64,000 nucleotides of DNA from Bin5 sp009843665 (GTDB lineage: Bacteria; Chloroflexota; Anaerolineae; Caldilineales; Caldilineaceae). The stretch spans positions 496,001 to 560,000 of the forward strand of contig OZ244818.1 of the NCBI GenBank assembly GCA_965220285.1, read 5' to 3'. Below, one piece after another: positions 9,294 to 17,789 of this stretch; the stretch's first letter is position 1, and each line of letters starts with the position of its first letter. A program made the translations under genes and the position numbers. The notes below the pieces were generated by a model. It worked only from the letters and a program-made list of their open reading frames with translations. It searched no databases and was not told the DNA's origin.

Positions 9294-10601
9294 CTAAAGT
9301 GCCCGCAGCGGCTCTTCGATCATGCCGACCAGGGCTTCAAAGAACTGTGCGGCGCGGACGCCGTCGACGGCGCGGTGGTCGCAAGAGAGTGTCAAGGTCA
9401 TCATGGGTCGGACGGCGGGCTGCCCATCCACGGCAACGACGCGATCGGCGATGCGGCCCACGGCCAGAATGGCGGCCTGGGGCGGGTTGACGATGGCGTT
9501 GAAGGCGTCCACGCCGAACATGCCCAGGTTGCTGATGGTAAAGGTACCGCCTGCGAAGTCGGTGGGTTGCAGGCCGCCGCTGCCGGCGCGTGCGACCAGG
9601 TCGGCCCTGCGGGCGGCGATCTCTTCGACGCGCAGTCGGTCTGCGTTGTGAACCACGGGCACGAGCAGCCCGTCTTCGACGGCGACGGCCAGGCCGACGT
9701 TGATCTCCGGAACGGTGACGATATTGCCGTCATCCCAGTAGGCGTTGAGGCGGGGAAAACGGGCCAGTGAGAGTGCGGCCAGCTTTGTGAGCAGATCCGT
9801 GTATGTGATCGCTGCCCCGTCCGCGGCGTTGGCGTTGAGAATCGTGCGCCAGTTGATCAATTGGTCTGCACATACCTCGCGCACCAGGTAGAAGTGGGGC
9901 ACGGTGGTCCAGCTGCCCGTCAGGCGTTCGGCCATTATCTGCCACATACGGGAAACGGGCTGCGCTTCGGCTTCGACTGCCGGCGGCGCAGGTTGGGCGA
10001 CTGCAGGTGCGACGGACACCTGCTGCGCTTCCAGGGGGACATCGGCGGCAAGCACGGCCCCGCCGGGCCCGCTTCCTTCCAGTGAGGCCAGATCGACGCC
10101 ACGTTCGCGGGCGAGCCGCCGCGCTTTGGGCGAGGCGAGGACTCGCGTGCCGGAAGTGGTGGAACGGATGTGGGACTCGACGTCTTCCTTGGAGATGCGG
10201 TCACCCGTGGCCCGGACATCTGCCAGATTGACGCCGTGTTCGGCGGCAATACGTGCGGCGACGGGGCTGGAGGGAAGAGGGACAGATCCGCTCGTATCCG
10301 CTGCGGGCGTTTCCTTGGGTTCAGCCGCTGCAGGCGCTGCGGGGGCTGCGGGAATCTCCTCCCCTTCGGCAGCGATCAGCCCGATCACCTGGCCGACCGG
10401 GATCTCATCGCCTTCCTGTGCGGTCACGGCGGTCAGGAGGCCGGAGGCGGGCGCTTCAACCTGCACGTCAACCTTATCGGTGGCCACCTCCATGAGCGGC
10501 TCGCCGGCGGTAACCATCTCGCCTTCTTTTTTGAGCCAACGCAGCAAGACACCCTCGTCCTGGGCCATCCCAAGAGCCGGCATTATCACTTCTTTGGGCA
10601 T
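9294..10601 (-). CDS. 2-oxoacid dehydrogenase E2 component (dihydrolipoamide acyltransferase)
   Basis: A 435-residue E2 core subunit. Residues 1-80 are a lipoyl domain; the lysine to be lipoylated is K43 in ATDKVDV. An Ala/Pro linker follows, then two peripheral-subunit-binding (E3-binding) domains, about 111-145 (SPVAARIAAEHGVNLADV) and 156-189 (SPKARRLARERGVDLASL), then another Ala/Pro linker and the catalytic domain from about 215. The active site reads CDHRAVDG, with H409 and D413. One such binding domain is usual; two is odd. It moves the acyl group from E1 to CoA in the multi-enzyme complex. GGGGGA precedes ATG 10601. No E3 gene is visible in the cluster. Confidence 0.93.
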   Translation of the reverse strand: MPKEVIMPALGMAQDEGVLLRWLKKEGEMVTAGEPLMEVATDKVDVQVEAPASGLLTAVTAQEGDEIPVGQVIGLIAAEGEEIPAAPAAPAAAEPKETPAADTSGSVPLPSSPVAARIAAEHGVNLADVRATGDRISKEDVESHIRSTTSGTRVLASPKARRLARERGVDLASLEGSGPGGAVLAADVPLEAQQVSVAPAVAQPAPPAVEAEAQPVSRMWQIMAERLTGSWTTVPHFYLVREVCADQLINWRTILNANAADGAAITYTDLLTKLAALSLARFPRLNAYWDDGNIVTVPEINVGLAVAVEDGLLVPVVHNADRLRVEEIAARRADLVARAGSGGLQPTDFAGGTFTISNLGMFGVDAFNAIVNPPQAAILAVGRIADRVVAVDGQPAVRPMMTLTLSCDHRAVDGVRAAQFFEALVGMIEEPLRAL

Positions 10602-10655
10602 GCAATCCCCCTTTTTGGGCGTCCCCGGGTCAATAAACCGGGATCGTGGGCTGTC

Positions 10656-11684
10656 TCAACCGCATAGGGTCTTGGCCGTTTCGACAACGTAGTCGGCGTT
10701 TGGGATTGTCAGGTCTTCCATGGCCGGAGAGAAGGGAACCGGTACGTTCATGGCGCCAATGCGCTTAACCGGAGCATCGAGATAGTAAAAGGCGCCGTCG
10801 GCAATGACTGATGCAATTTCACCTGTGACGCCATACTGACTGTAACCCTCATCCAGGACGAGCGCGCGGCTTGTCTTTTGCGCGGATTGGATCAGTGCCT
10901 CGGAGTCGAGGGGGTTTGTTGTGCGGGGATCTATCAACTCGGCACTTATTCCGATGGAGTCCAACTTTTCTGCCGCCTCCAGGGCGACGTAGACCATCGA
11001 ACTGGTAGCAACGATAGTGATATCCTCGCCCGTACGCTTTACATCTGCCTGGCCGAGAGGGAGAGTGTATTCCTCTTCAGGTACAGGGCCCTTCTCCTGG
11101 TAGAGCATCTTGTCTTCGAAGATAACTACGGGATTGTCGTCGCGGATGGCGCTCTTCATCAAACCCTTGGCGTCGTATGGGGTGGCGGGCATTGCAACCT
11201 TCAGACCGGGAATGTGGCTGAAGAGCGCGTGCAGGGACTGGCTGTGCTGGGCGGCGGAGCGGCGACTGGCGCCCAAAGTGGTGCGCAGGACCATGGGTAC
11301 TTTGAGCTTGCCGCCGGACATGTAATGTGTCTTGGCGGCCTGATTGATCAGCTGGTCCATCACCAGAGTCGTGAAGTCGCCGAACATGATGTCGACGATA
11401 GGCCTCATGCCGGTGATGGCCGCGCCGACGCCGATGCCGGCGATTCCCGCTTCGGATATGGGTGAATCGATGACGCGTTCGGGGCCGAACTCGTCCAACA
11501 GGCCGACGAGAACCTTGAAAACGGAGCCGGCCGCGGCCACGTCTTCACCAATGAGAAAGATATTCTGATCGCGGGCCATTTCTTCGGCAATGGCTTCGCG
11601 AATGGCTTCCCCGAATGTGATCTCGCGCTCACCCGGTGCGTGGATAGCAGGGCTGCGACGGGTTCCATTTTCATGCGTAGACAT
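10656..11684 (-). CDS. 2-oxoacid dehydrogenase E1 component, beta subunit
   Basis: A 342-residue transketolase-like beta subunit of the thiamine-dependent E1 (pyruvate, acetoin or branched-chain type). It opens with ITFGEAIREAIAEEMARD and IGEDVA, typical of E1 beta, and holds SPISEAGIAGIGVGAA and the C-terminal transketolase domain with LIDPRTTNPLD. The start at ATG 11684 has GAGGTGG six bases upstream and overlaps the E1 alpha gene by 14 bases, which suggests translational coupling; a longer frame to 11747 would lie well inside E1 alpha. The partner is the alpha subunit just upstream. Which 2-oxoacid or acetoin it decarboxylates cannot be told. Confidence 0.93.
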   Translation of the reverse strand: MSTHENGTRRSPAIHAPGEREITFGEAIREAIAEEMARDQNIFLIGEDVAAAGSVFKVLVGLLDEFGPERVIDSPISEAGIAGIGVGAAITGMRPIVDIMFGDFTTLVMDQLINQAAKTHYMSGGKLKVPMVLRTTLGASRRSAAQHSQSLHALFSHIPGLKVAMPATPYDAKGLMKSAIRDDNPVVIFEDKMLYQEKGPVPEEEYTLPLGQADVKRTGEDITIVATSSMVYVALEAAEKLDSIGISAELIDPRTTNPLDSEALIQSAQKTSRALVLDEGYSQYGVTGEIASVIADGAFYYLDAPVKRIGAMNVPVPFSPAMEDLTIPNADYVVETAKTLCG

Positions 11685-12663
11685 GCTGGTCCACCTCGCT
11701 TTCACTGGGGAAAGAGGCCTCTTCGGCGAAGGCAACTGCGTCGTCAACGGCTGTCTTTACTTCCTGTTTGATTCGCTCCAGGACATCCTCTTCGGCCTGC
11801 TTACTTTTCAGCAACCAGTCCTCGAGAAGCGTCAGCGGGTCGCGCTTGGCCCATTCTGCTTCCTCTTCGCGCGTACGGTATGGGCGGTCGATATCGCCGA
11901 CGTGGTGCCCGCGAAATCGATAGGTGTTGCAGACGAGGAAGGCCGGACCGCCGCCTTTGCGGGCGCGGTCGATGACAAGGCGGGCGGTGGCATGGACGGT
12001 GCGAATGTCCTGGCCGTCGATGGCTTGCGCATGGACGCCAAAACCTGTGGCTCGGCCGACCATGGAGCCGGCGGCGGCCTTGGAGTTGTGCGTGTACTCG
12101 CCATACTGGTTGTTTTCGCAGACATAGATTACGGGCAGCTTCCAGAGTTGGGCCATGTTCATCGACTCGTACAGTAGCCCCTGTCCCAATGCGCCGTCGC
12201 CAAAGAAACAGACGGAAACCTGATCGGTTCCGCGCAGTTTAATGGACATGCCTGCGCCGGTGGCGATGCCTGCGCTGCCGCCGACGATGCCATTGGCGCC
12301 CAGGTTGCCGGTCTCCTGATCGGCGATGTGCATGGAGCCGCCTTTGCCGCGGCAGTAGCCGGCTTCCTTACCCAAGAGCTCGGCGAACATTTTGTCCAGC
12401 GCGGCGCCCTTGGCGAGGCAGTGGCCGTGGCCGCGGTGGGTGCTGGTGATGTAGTCGTCCTGGCGCAGGGCTTCGCAGACACCGACGGCGATTGCTTCCT
12501 CGCCGATGTAGAGGTGGGTGATGCCCGGCATGCGCGCGCTGGTGTAGAGGTCGTTGGCCGTTTCCTCGAAGGTGCGAATCTTGACCATCTGCTCATAGGC
12601 CTGGAGCCAGTGTTCGGCGTCCAGATCAGGAAGGCTCGGATTGGTATCGTTCGTTTCGCTCAT
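11671..12663 (-). CDS. 2-oxoacid dehydrogenase E1 component, alpha subunit
   Basis: A 330-residue thiamine-pyrophosphate-binding subunit. The TPP motif is GDGALGQGLLYESMNMAQ... ending in ENNQYG (about residues 157-190), with the usual GDG start and NN end. HLYIGEEAIAVGVCEAL and THRGHGHCLAKGA are typical of PdhA and AcoA proteins. Length matches AcoA/PdhA of the heterotetrameric type. It decarboxylates the oxoacid together with the beta subunit and passes the acyl group to the lipoyl domain of E2. GGGGTGA lies upstream of ATG 12663. The gene order alpha, beta, E2 is the normal one; it begins 28 bases after the SDR gene. Confidence 0.94.
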   Translation of the reverse strand: MSETNDTNPSLPDLDAEHWLQAYEQMVKIRTFEETANDLYTSARMPGITHLYIGEEAIAVGVCEALRQDDYITSTHRGHGHCLAKGAALDKMFAELLGKEAGYCRGKGGSMHIADQETGNLGANGIVGGSAGIATGAGMSIKLRGTDQVSVCFFGDGALGQGLLYESMNMAQLWKLPVIYVCENNQYGEYTHNSKAAAGSMVGRATGFGVHAQAIDGQDIRTVHATARLVIDRARKGGGPAFLVCNTYRFRGHHVGDIDRPYRTREEEAEWAKRDPLTLLEDWLLKSKQAEEDVLERIKQEVKTAVDDAVAFAEEASFPSESEVDQHVYA

Positions 12664-12691
12664 AGCGTCACCCCATGGTTAAACCGGATTC

Positions 12692-13498
12692 TTACCAGTG
12701 CATGACCCAGCCACTATCAACGTTTATGGCTTGGCCGGTGATATTGCGGGCGTGTTCGGAAGCCAGGAAGACGACTGTGGAGGCGATTTCCTCCTGGGAA
12801 ACCAGACGACCCAGCACTGCCAGGCGGCCGATCTTCTCGGTACACCATTCTTCGTAGGTTGGTCTTTCGTCCTCCGGCATGTCGGCGATGGAAAACTTGT
12901 GGATGCGCCTTTGGAGCGGCGTGTCGACCATGCCGGGACAGATTGCGTTTGCACGTATATTGTAGGGGGCAAAATCCTTGGCGGCAATTTGCATGAAGCT
13001 GAGCACTGCGGCCTTGGAGACGCTGTAAGGGGGATCGGTCTGGGAGCCGATCTGGCCGGCAACCGAGGAGAAGAAGAGGAAGGTGCCTTGGCGCCGGGCG
13101 ATCATTGGTTCATAGAAGGCATGGGCGGTGTTGACGGCGCCGAGGACGTTTACTTCATGGACGCGGGGCCAGTCGGAGGGCTCCAGGTTCCAGAAGGGGA
13201 AGCCGCCTTTGCCCGAATCGATGCCGACTGTGAAGACAACGTGGCGAACGGGTCCGAGCTCATCCTCGACGCGTGTCGCGGCCGCCTGCAGCGCGGCAAA
13301 GTCGGTGACATCCACCTGCTCGGAAAATGTATTGACGCCGTGAGAGGCGGCTTCCTGGGCCACATCGCCCACGACCGGATCGCGGTCGAGCAGTGCAACG
13401 GCGGCGCCTTCGGCTGTGAAGGTCTTGGCGATCATGCGGCCCATTCCGTTTGCGCCGCCGACTACGACGGCGACCTGACCTGCGAGTTCCAAATTCAT
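12692..13498 (-). CDS. SDR family NAD(P)-dependent oxidoreductase
   Basis: A 268-residue classical short-chain dehydrogenase. The cofactor motif is GGANGMGRMIAK (TGxxxGxG class, with the usual Thr-Gly replaced by Gly-Gly) near residues 13-24. The catalytic pair is in YSVSK near residue 160, with the Ser in FFFSSVAGQIG ahead of it. The C-terminus, GQAINVDSGW, fits the family's D-G-G ending. GAGGAAGG lies just before ATG 13498. As the first gene of the run into E1 alpha, E1 beta, E2 and the aldolase it likely makes or consumes a carbonyl compound feeding that complex. An acetoin or diacetyl reductase role is possible but not shown. Confidence 0.85.
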   Translation of the reverse strand: MNLELAGQVAVVVGGANGMGRMIAKTFTAEGAAVALLDRDPVVGDVAQEAASHGVNTFSEQVDVTDFAALQAAATRVEDELGPVRHVVFTVGIDSGKGGFPFWNLEPSDWPRVHEVNVLGAVNTAHAFYEPMIARRQGTFLFFSSVAGQIGSQTDPPYSVSKAAVLSFMQIAAKDFAPYNIRANAICPGMVDTPLQRRIHKFSIADMPEDERPTYEEWCTEKIGRLAVLGRLVSQEEIASTVVFLASEHARNITGQAINVDSGWVMHW

Positions 13499-13568
13499 TG
13501 CCTTCCTCTGCTATTCGGAAAGTGCAACGGGCACCTGCTTCCGGATTAGTAAATGCGTCAACTTTTTT

Positions 13569-13628
13569 CTAGCGAAGCCATTTCACAACGGCCTCGGAGA
13601 CGTGTTGACCGGTACAGAATTCAGTCTT
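13569..13628 (-). pseudogene. Decayed start of a DUF5615-like toxin gene
   Basis: Directly after the DUF433 gene and overlapping its stop, the other frame reads KTEFCTGQHVSEAVVKWLR and then TAG. DUF433 genes are commonly followed by a DUF5615 (PIN-like) gene whose protein begins with a pattern like F-Y-x-D-Q-H-V-x-x-A-V-x-x-G-L-R. Here the codon where a start would overlap the DUF433 stop is AAG instead of ATG, the Asp of the D-Q-H is Gly, and a stop follows after 19 codons. I read this as the dead stub of the partner toxin. The evidence is a short match from memory of the family, so moderate confidence only. Confidence 0.5.
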
Positions 13629-13944
13629 CTCCGTTCTGCGCCCGGAGTTGAAGTTTTTCCAACAGCTTCGAAGGGGTTCGCCGGCGAAGTTCTTCGACGA
13701 ATGCCTCGCTTTCCTCCATCGACTGGTCGATCTCAGCTCGATGATCGAAATAATATGCCAGTGCCGCGTACACGTCAGACAGCGACAGTTCGTATTCGGC
13801 AGCAATCTCGTCGGCGCACATGCCCATGCGCTCGTGCCAGATAACGATGTTTTCCACTGTTATCCGGTGTCCGGCGATACGGGGTTTGCCACCTACTATT
13901 CCAGGGGTAATCTCGATATGTTGGTCCAGAGATTTGATAGCCAT
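13621..13944 (-). CDS. DUF433 domain protein (antitoxin-like)
   Basis: A 107-residue protein with the DUF433 core: HIEITPGIVGGKPRIAGHRI, then VENIVIWHERMGMCADEIAA and YELSLSDVYAALAYYFDHRA. The fold is a small winged-helix DNA-binding type. Such proteins are usually the antitoxin-like, first gene of a pair with a DUF5615 nuclease-like partner. The ATG at 13944 is chosen over the longer TTG frame to 13959. The partner seems lost (see 13569-13628), which leaves this as an orphan. The C-terminal tail (FVEELRRRTPSKLLEKLQ) is polar and helical. Confidence 0.82.
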   Translation of the reverse strand: MAIKSLDQHIEITPGIVGGKPRIAGHRITVENIVIWHERMGMCADEIAAEYELSLSDVYAALAYYFDHRAEIDQSMEESEAFVEELRRRTPSKLLEKLQLRAQNGED

Positions 13945-14065
13945 AGGTGTTCCCGACAACGTCTACTTAGCTGGTTTGGCTGTCGTGAAATATGTTCATG
14001 CTTGAAGCACTTTAGGTTTGGTGAAGCAACGCCAATGCACTGCACGCTGCATTCAAAGTTCAAGT

Positions 14066-15127
14066 CTAAGGATCCGCACCCGTGCGGTTCGCCTGCACCC
14101 GGGGGGTCAGGTCGAACTGGGTCTCGTGTCCATGGAAGAAACGATCCAGTTCATCTACCATCAACGAAAAGAAGCCTAGCGACCCTGCGGAGCCGCCGAA
14201 GGCGCCGATGTGGGGGCTGAGGAAGACGTTGGGAAGCTGCAGGATTTCGCTGTCGGGCGGTACCGGTTCGGGGTTGAAGACGTCGAGGCCGGCGGCGATG
14301 TCGCCCTGTTTCAGCCTTTCGATGAGTGCGTCCGGGTCGGTCACTTTACCGCGGGAGACGCTGACGAAGACGGCGCCTGGGCGCAGGCGGGCCAACTCTG
14401 CTTCGCCAAGCATCCCTTCGGTGGCGGGCGTGTGGGGTACCAGGCAGACGACAACATCGCAGGAGAGGACGTGTTCCAGACTCGTCTGCAGAAAGCCCAG
14501 TGCCTCGGGCAGCTCCCGCGGCAGGTAGGGATCGTGGACCCAGATTTCGGTCTCGAAGGCGCGCAGGAATTTCATGAGGCGCCGGCCCATGTGTCCGCAG
14601 CCTATCAGGCCGACCCTCCGGCCCCACAGGAGACCCTGCATTCCATCCATGAGAGTACGGTCGAACCTGGTCTGGCCGGCGATCATGCGGCGAAAATGTG
14701 CGGCGCCGTTTTTGAGGCTGACGAGAATCAGGGCCAGCGCCCATTCGGAGACCGGGTAGGAGGAGTGGTTGGTGGTATCGACGGTGCGGATGCCGCGGGC
14801 CCAGGCTGCGTCGAGGTCGATGCGGCTGGCGAAACGATCACCTTCCATTTCGCCGATTATTTTGAGGGTTGGAGCGGCGTCCAGCATGTCGGCCGTCACC
14901 GTGGGCGCTCCGAGGCAGACTATCAGGGCGTCGTGGCCTGGCAGCGTTTTCGAGAAATCGAGTGCGGTTTGGGGGTCGGTGTTAGTGTCGTAGATGCCGC
15001 CGCCTTCGCAGGTGAACCAGTCCCAGTCGGCAAACGCTTCCAGGCGGGTCAGGTCCTGCGGATCGACATGGTTGTAACGAATGTCTTCGTTGAAGGCCAA
15101 CAGCACTCTGGGTCGTTTTTGGGACAT
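14066..15127 (-). CDS. D-isomer specific 2-hydroxyacid dehydrogenase family protein
   Basis: A 353-residue NAD-dependent dehydrogenase. The cofactor domain carries GLIGCGHMGRRLMKFLRAF (GxGxxG) near residue 165 and an acidic residue after the second strand (VHDPY). The catalytic Arg is in VSVSRGKVTD, the Glu is in the following strand region, and the His in FLSPHIGAFGG. It would interconvert a 2-hydroxy acid and a 2-oxo acid in the cytoplasm. It is the last gene of a four-gene minus-strand run with an isomerase, a propeller protein and an Ldh-type oxidoreductase, so a sugar-acid or hydroxyacid route is likely. Weak ribosome site before ATG 15127. Confidence 0.87.
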   Translation of the reverse strand: MSQKRPRVLLAFNEDIRYNHVDPQDLTRLEAFADWDWFTCEGGGIYDTNTDPQTALDFSKTLPGHDALIVCLGAPTVTADMLDAAPTLKIIGEMEGDRFASRIDLDAAWARGIRTVDTTNHSSYPVSEWALALILVSLKNGAAHFRRMIAGQTRFDRTLMDGMQGLLWGRRVGLIGCGHMGRRLMKFLRAFETEIWVHDPYLPRELPEALGFLQTSLEHVLSCDVVVCLVPHTPATEGMLGEAELARLRPGAVFVSVSRGKVTDPDALIERLKQGDIAAGLDVFNPEPVPPDSEILQLPNVFLSPHIGAFGGSAGSLGFFSLMVDELDRFFHGHETQFDLTPRVQANRTGADP

Positions 15128-15151
15128 AGGCGTTATTTCAGACTATAGGCT

Positions 15152-15970
15152 TCAGTTCAGCCAAAGTTCTCTGACTGTTGGGATTGCCCGGCGGAAACCT
15201 TCTTCGCCGGTCTTGCTGGCCTCTTCGACAGAGATCCAGCCGTCGAAACCTGCTTTGCGAAAGCGTTCGAAGATGGCGTTCAGGGGCGTAACGCCGGTGC
15301 CAATGAGAACCGGCTCGAACGAACCGGTCTCCTTGATGTCGCTGACGTGGATTGCGGCCACGCGCGGCAGTACGGCATCCAGCACTGTCAGCGGGTCGTC
15401 GTTGACAGCCAGCAGATTGGCGGTGTCAAAAAGGAGCTGCAACCCGCTGCCGGCGGTCCTGTCGCAGATTTCGAGAAAGACAGAGGCTGTCTGGGAGAAA
15501 TCGAAATATGTCCAGACATAGCCGATAGCATGGTTCTCATAGACGAGCGTTACGCCGGCGGCCTTGGCTTCGTCGACCCATTCCGACAGGCCTTCTGCTG
15601 CCCAGGAAACGCCGTCCTGTCGTTTGACGCCCGGGTGGTTCTGTCCGGCGGTGACGCGCAGAAAGTTTACGCCCAGCTGTGCTGCGGCGTCGATGTAGTT
15701 GCGGAGCTCCTGGCGGTGCTGCAACCTCACGGCCGGATCCGGGTGGGTAAAGTCGGTATAGGTCACCATGCCTGCAATGACTACGCCAGCGTCCTGCGCT
15801 TGCCGCCGCAGTCCGCTCAGATATGGGCTTTGCAGAGAGTCCAGATGGGCCACACTGATGTCGGCCCCGTCCAGACCGATGTCGGCTGCCAAGCGGAACC
15901 AGCCGGCCAGTGTGAGCTCGCCACTGCTGATCTCGGGGTAGAGGGAGGCAGGAAGGCAGGAAAACTGCAT
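15152..15970 (-). CDS. Sugar phosphate isomerase/epimerase family protein (AP-endonuclease-2 TIM barrel)
   Basis: A 272-residue TIM barrel of the xylose-isomerase-like family. Strand-end residues that would bind a divalent metal are visible: E in LVYENHAIG, D in LLFDTANLLA, H in AAIHVSDIKETGSF and E in GWISVEEASKTGEEG. The ending WISVEE is typical. Such proteins isomerise or epimerise sugars and inositol derivatives. The gene lies four bases after the propeller gene and 24 bases before the 2-hydroxyacid dehydrogenase, so they form one operon. Substrate unknown. Confidence 0.85.
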   Translation of the reverse strand: MQFSCLPASLYPEISSGELTLAGWFRLAADIGLDGADISVAHLDSLQSPYLSGLRRQAQDAGVVIAGMVTYTDFTHPDPAVRLQHRQELRNYIDAAAQLGVNFLRVTAGQNHPGVKRQDGVSWAAEGLSEWVDEAKAAGVTLVYENHAIGYVWTYFDFSQTASVFLEICDRTAGSGLQLLFDTANLLAVNDDPLTVLDAVLPRVAAIHVSDIKETGSFEPVLIGTGVTPLNAIFERFRKAGFDGWISVEEASKTGEEGFRRAIPTVRELWLN

Positions 15971-15974
15971 TGCG

Positions 15975-16682
15975 CTATGACTCCGAGATAGCGACGACCG
16001 ATCCTGACGAAGCGTCGCAGTAGATGAAGCGGCTGTCGGGATCGGCGCTGAGGCCGTGCGGCTCAGGTTCAGAGTCGGGCACGGTGATGCGGTCCAGTTC
16101 GGAGCCGTCGGTCAGGCTGAGTTTGACGATGACTCGGTGGCCGGTATGGACCACCCAGACGCCGTCCTCCTCGCGCACTACGCCGTGGGCGCGCGTGTAT
16201 GGCAGAGGGATAATGTGTTGGACGGACCAGTCGCTGATTCGCATCTTGGTAAGGGTCTGGTCTTTCAGCGTCGTGAGCCAGAGGTGGCCAGGTTCGTGGC
16301 TGTCGTATTCGATGCCGTGGGTTCCGCCGCCGTTGGGCAGAGGGTGACGCGAAATCGTCTTGCCGGTCTCGGGGTCGACGCGCAGCACCTCGCCGGCCGA
16401 CTTGCCAGCGTCATGCGCCCTCTTTGGCCGCCATTTGTCGGCGGAGCCGTTGGCGGCCAGCCAGAGGCTGTCTTCGCCCCAGGCCATGCCGCTGGTGTTG
16501 GAGGAGTCGCTGGGGATTTCGTGAATCATCATGGGCACGCCGTAGTAGTCCAGTTCGCCGTTGCGCTCGACCAGCATGACGCGGTCGGTGATCTGATCGA
16601 CGATCCAGAGACCGTCATCTGTCATTTGAAGGCCATTGGGGACTGAGTAGGGAGATCGGAACAGTTTCTTGTAATTCTGCAT
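15975..16682 (-). CDS. Beta-propeller protein (SMP-30/glutamine-cyclotransferase-like)
   Basis: A 235-residue protein built from repeated beta-strand units: LQMTDDGLWIVDQITDRV, MAWGEDSLWLAANG, EPGHLWLTTLKDQTLTKM, VREEDGVWVVHTGHRVIVKL and DSRFIYCDASSGSVVAI. This spacing fits a propeller of about five or six blades, as in SMP-30 lactonases, virginiamycin lyase-like and NHL-type proteins. No signal peptide is visible, so it should be cytoplasmic. Its position between a sugar isomerase and an Ldh-type oxidoreductase suggests a lactonase or a small-molecule binding role, but no catalytic residues can be assigned. Confidence 0.6.
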   Translation of the reverse strand: MQNYKKLFRSPYSVPNGLQMTDDGLWIVDQITDRVMLVERNGELDYYGVPMMIHEIPSDSSNTSGMAWGEDSLWLAANGSADKWRPKRAHDAGKSAGEVLRVDPETGKTISRHPLPNGGGTHGIEYDSHEPGHLWLTTLKDQTLTKMRISDWSVQHIIPLPYTRAHGVVREEDGVWVVHTGHRVIVKLSLTDGSELDRITVPDSEPEPHGLSADPDSRFIYCDASSGSVVAISES

Positions 16683-16739
16683 GGTTCACCCTTCCGGAAT
16701 GTGTGAAGAAGCGGCCGCGCGGGGGCGGGCGGTGATCGG

Positions 16740-17789
16740 TTACTGTAATCCTGCCGGAGGGGAGATGCCGACTGCGTTTCCGCTTTCGACAATGCGCTCC
16801 CAGGTGCTCTCCTCGATTGGAATTCCATTTTCAAGGCGGTGTTGGCGTCGTTCCTCTTCAATTTCACCGGGATAGTATATCCTCTTCACGCCTGGCAACT
16901 TGGGCGAGGACCAGACCCATTCAACCAGCTTTTGCACTTCCTGTTTGTATTCGTCGGGGTCGATGAAGCTCTCGATCTTTATCGCCAGCGCGAGCCAGCC
17001 GGATGCGCCGCGAGTCGGGGGGTCGGCGCTGCAACCGGCCCAGGAGAGGCCGCCGGCGATGGCATCGACCAACATGCCCAGACCGTAGCCCTTGTGTCCG
17101 ACTGAGCCTCCCAGTGGGAGCATCGCGGCATCACGGGCCATGAACTCATTCGGGTCCAACACGGCGTTGCCTTCGGAGTCAATTAGCCAGTCGTCCGGCA
17201 CAGGCAGGCCGCGCGCCCGTTGCAGGTCCACCTTGCCTCCGGCCACCATGCTTGTCGTCATGTCCAGCATCAAAGGGGCTCCGCCGGCGCGGGGGGCGCT
17301 GAAGGCGAGCGGATTGGGGGGCAGCCGGCGGCCGGTGCCGCCGAAGGGGGCGGTGAAGGGGCCGCCGCCGTTGAGGAGTAGCAGGCCGATGCAGTCCTGT
17401 TCGGCTGCAATGGGGGGGAACGCTCCCAGGCGGCCGATGTGGGTGGACCGGTGGACAGCGACCGCGCCGAAGGTGTGTTCTTTGGCGCGGTCAACCGCCA
17501 TTTCCATTGCTTTTTTGGCCAGGACGATGCCCTGCATTTTCTGGGCGTCAATGACGACCGATGCGGGAGATTCGCGCACAATTTTGAGGTCGCCGACCGG
17601 CTTCATGTTGCCCTCTCGCACTGCCGTTATGTAGCCGGGCAGGCGGATCACGCCGTGGGAGTCATGTCCGACGAGATTGGAGTCGACGAGATGGTCGGTA
17701 ACGTCCTGTCCCTGGTCGGCGGGAAAGCCGGCTGCGGCAAAGATGGCAGAGCCGTATTCTCTCAGGCTGTCGTGGGAAATGGTTGGCAT
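16740..17789 (-). CDS. Ldh family (malate/L-lactate/sulfolactate-type) oxidoreductase
   Basis: A 349-residue NAD(P)-dependent oxidoreductase of the type II malate/L-lactate dehydrogenase family, which does not use a Rossmann fold. Family marks are HDSHGVIRLPGYI near residue 45 (the catalytic His region), RSTHIGRLGAFPPIAAEQDC in the middle, GGTGRRLPPNPLAFSAP, and GHKGYGLGMLVDAIAGGLSWAG near residue 235. It would oxidise a 2-hydroxyacid such as lactate, malate, sulfolactate or a deoxy-sugar acid. First gene of the 17.8-14.1 kb operon, which also includes a D-hydroxyacid dehydrogenase, so the pair could convert stereoisomers via the oxoacid. AGGAA lies about 12 bases before the ATG at 17789. Confidence 0.88.
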   Translation of the reverse strand: MPTISHDSLREYGSAIFAAAGFPADQGQDVTDHLVDSNLVGHDSHGVIRLPGYITAVREGNMKPVGDLKIVRESPASVVIDAQKMQGIVLAKKAMEMAVDRAKEHTFGAVAVHRSTHIGRLGAFPPIAAEQDCIGLLLLNGGGPFTAPFGGTGRRLPPNPLAFSAPRAGGAPLMLDMTTSMVAGGKVDLQRARGLPVPDDWLIDSEGNAVLDPNEFMARDAAMLPLGGSVGHKGYGLGMLVDAIAGGLSWAGCSADPPTRGASGWLALAIKIESFIDPDEYKQEVQKLVEWVWSSPKLPGVKRIYYPGEIEEERRQHRLENGIPIEESTWERIVESGNAVGISPPAGLQ

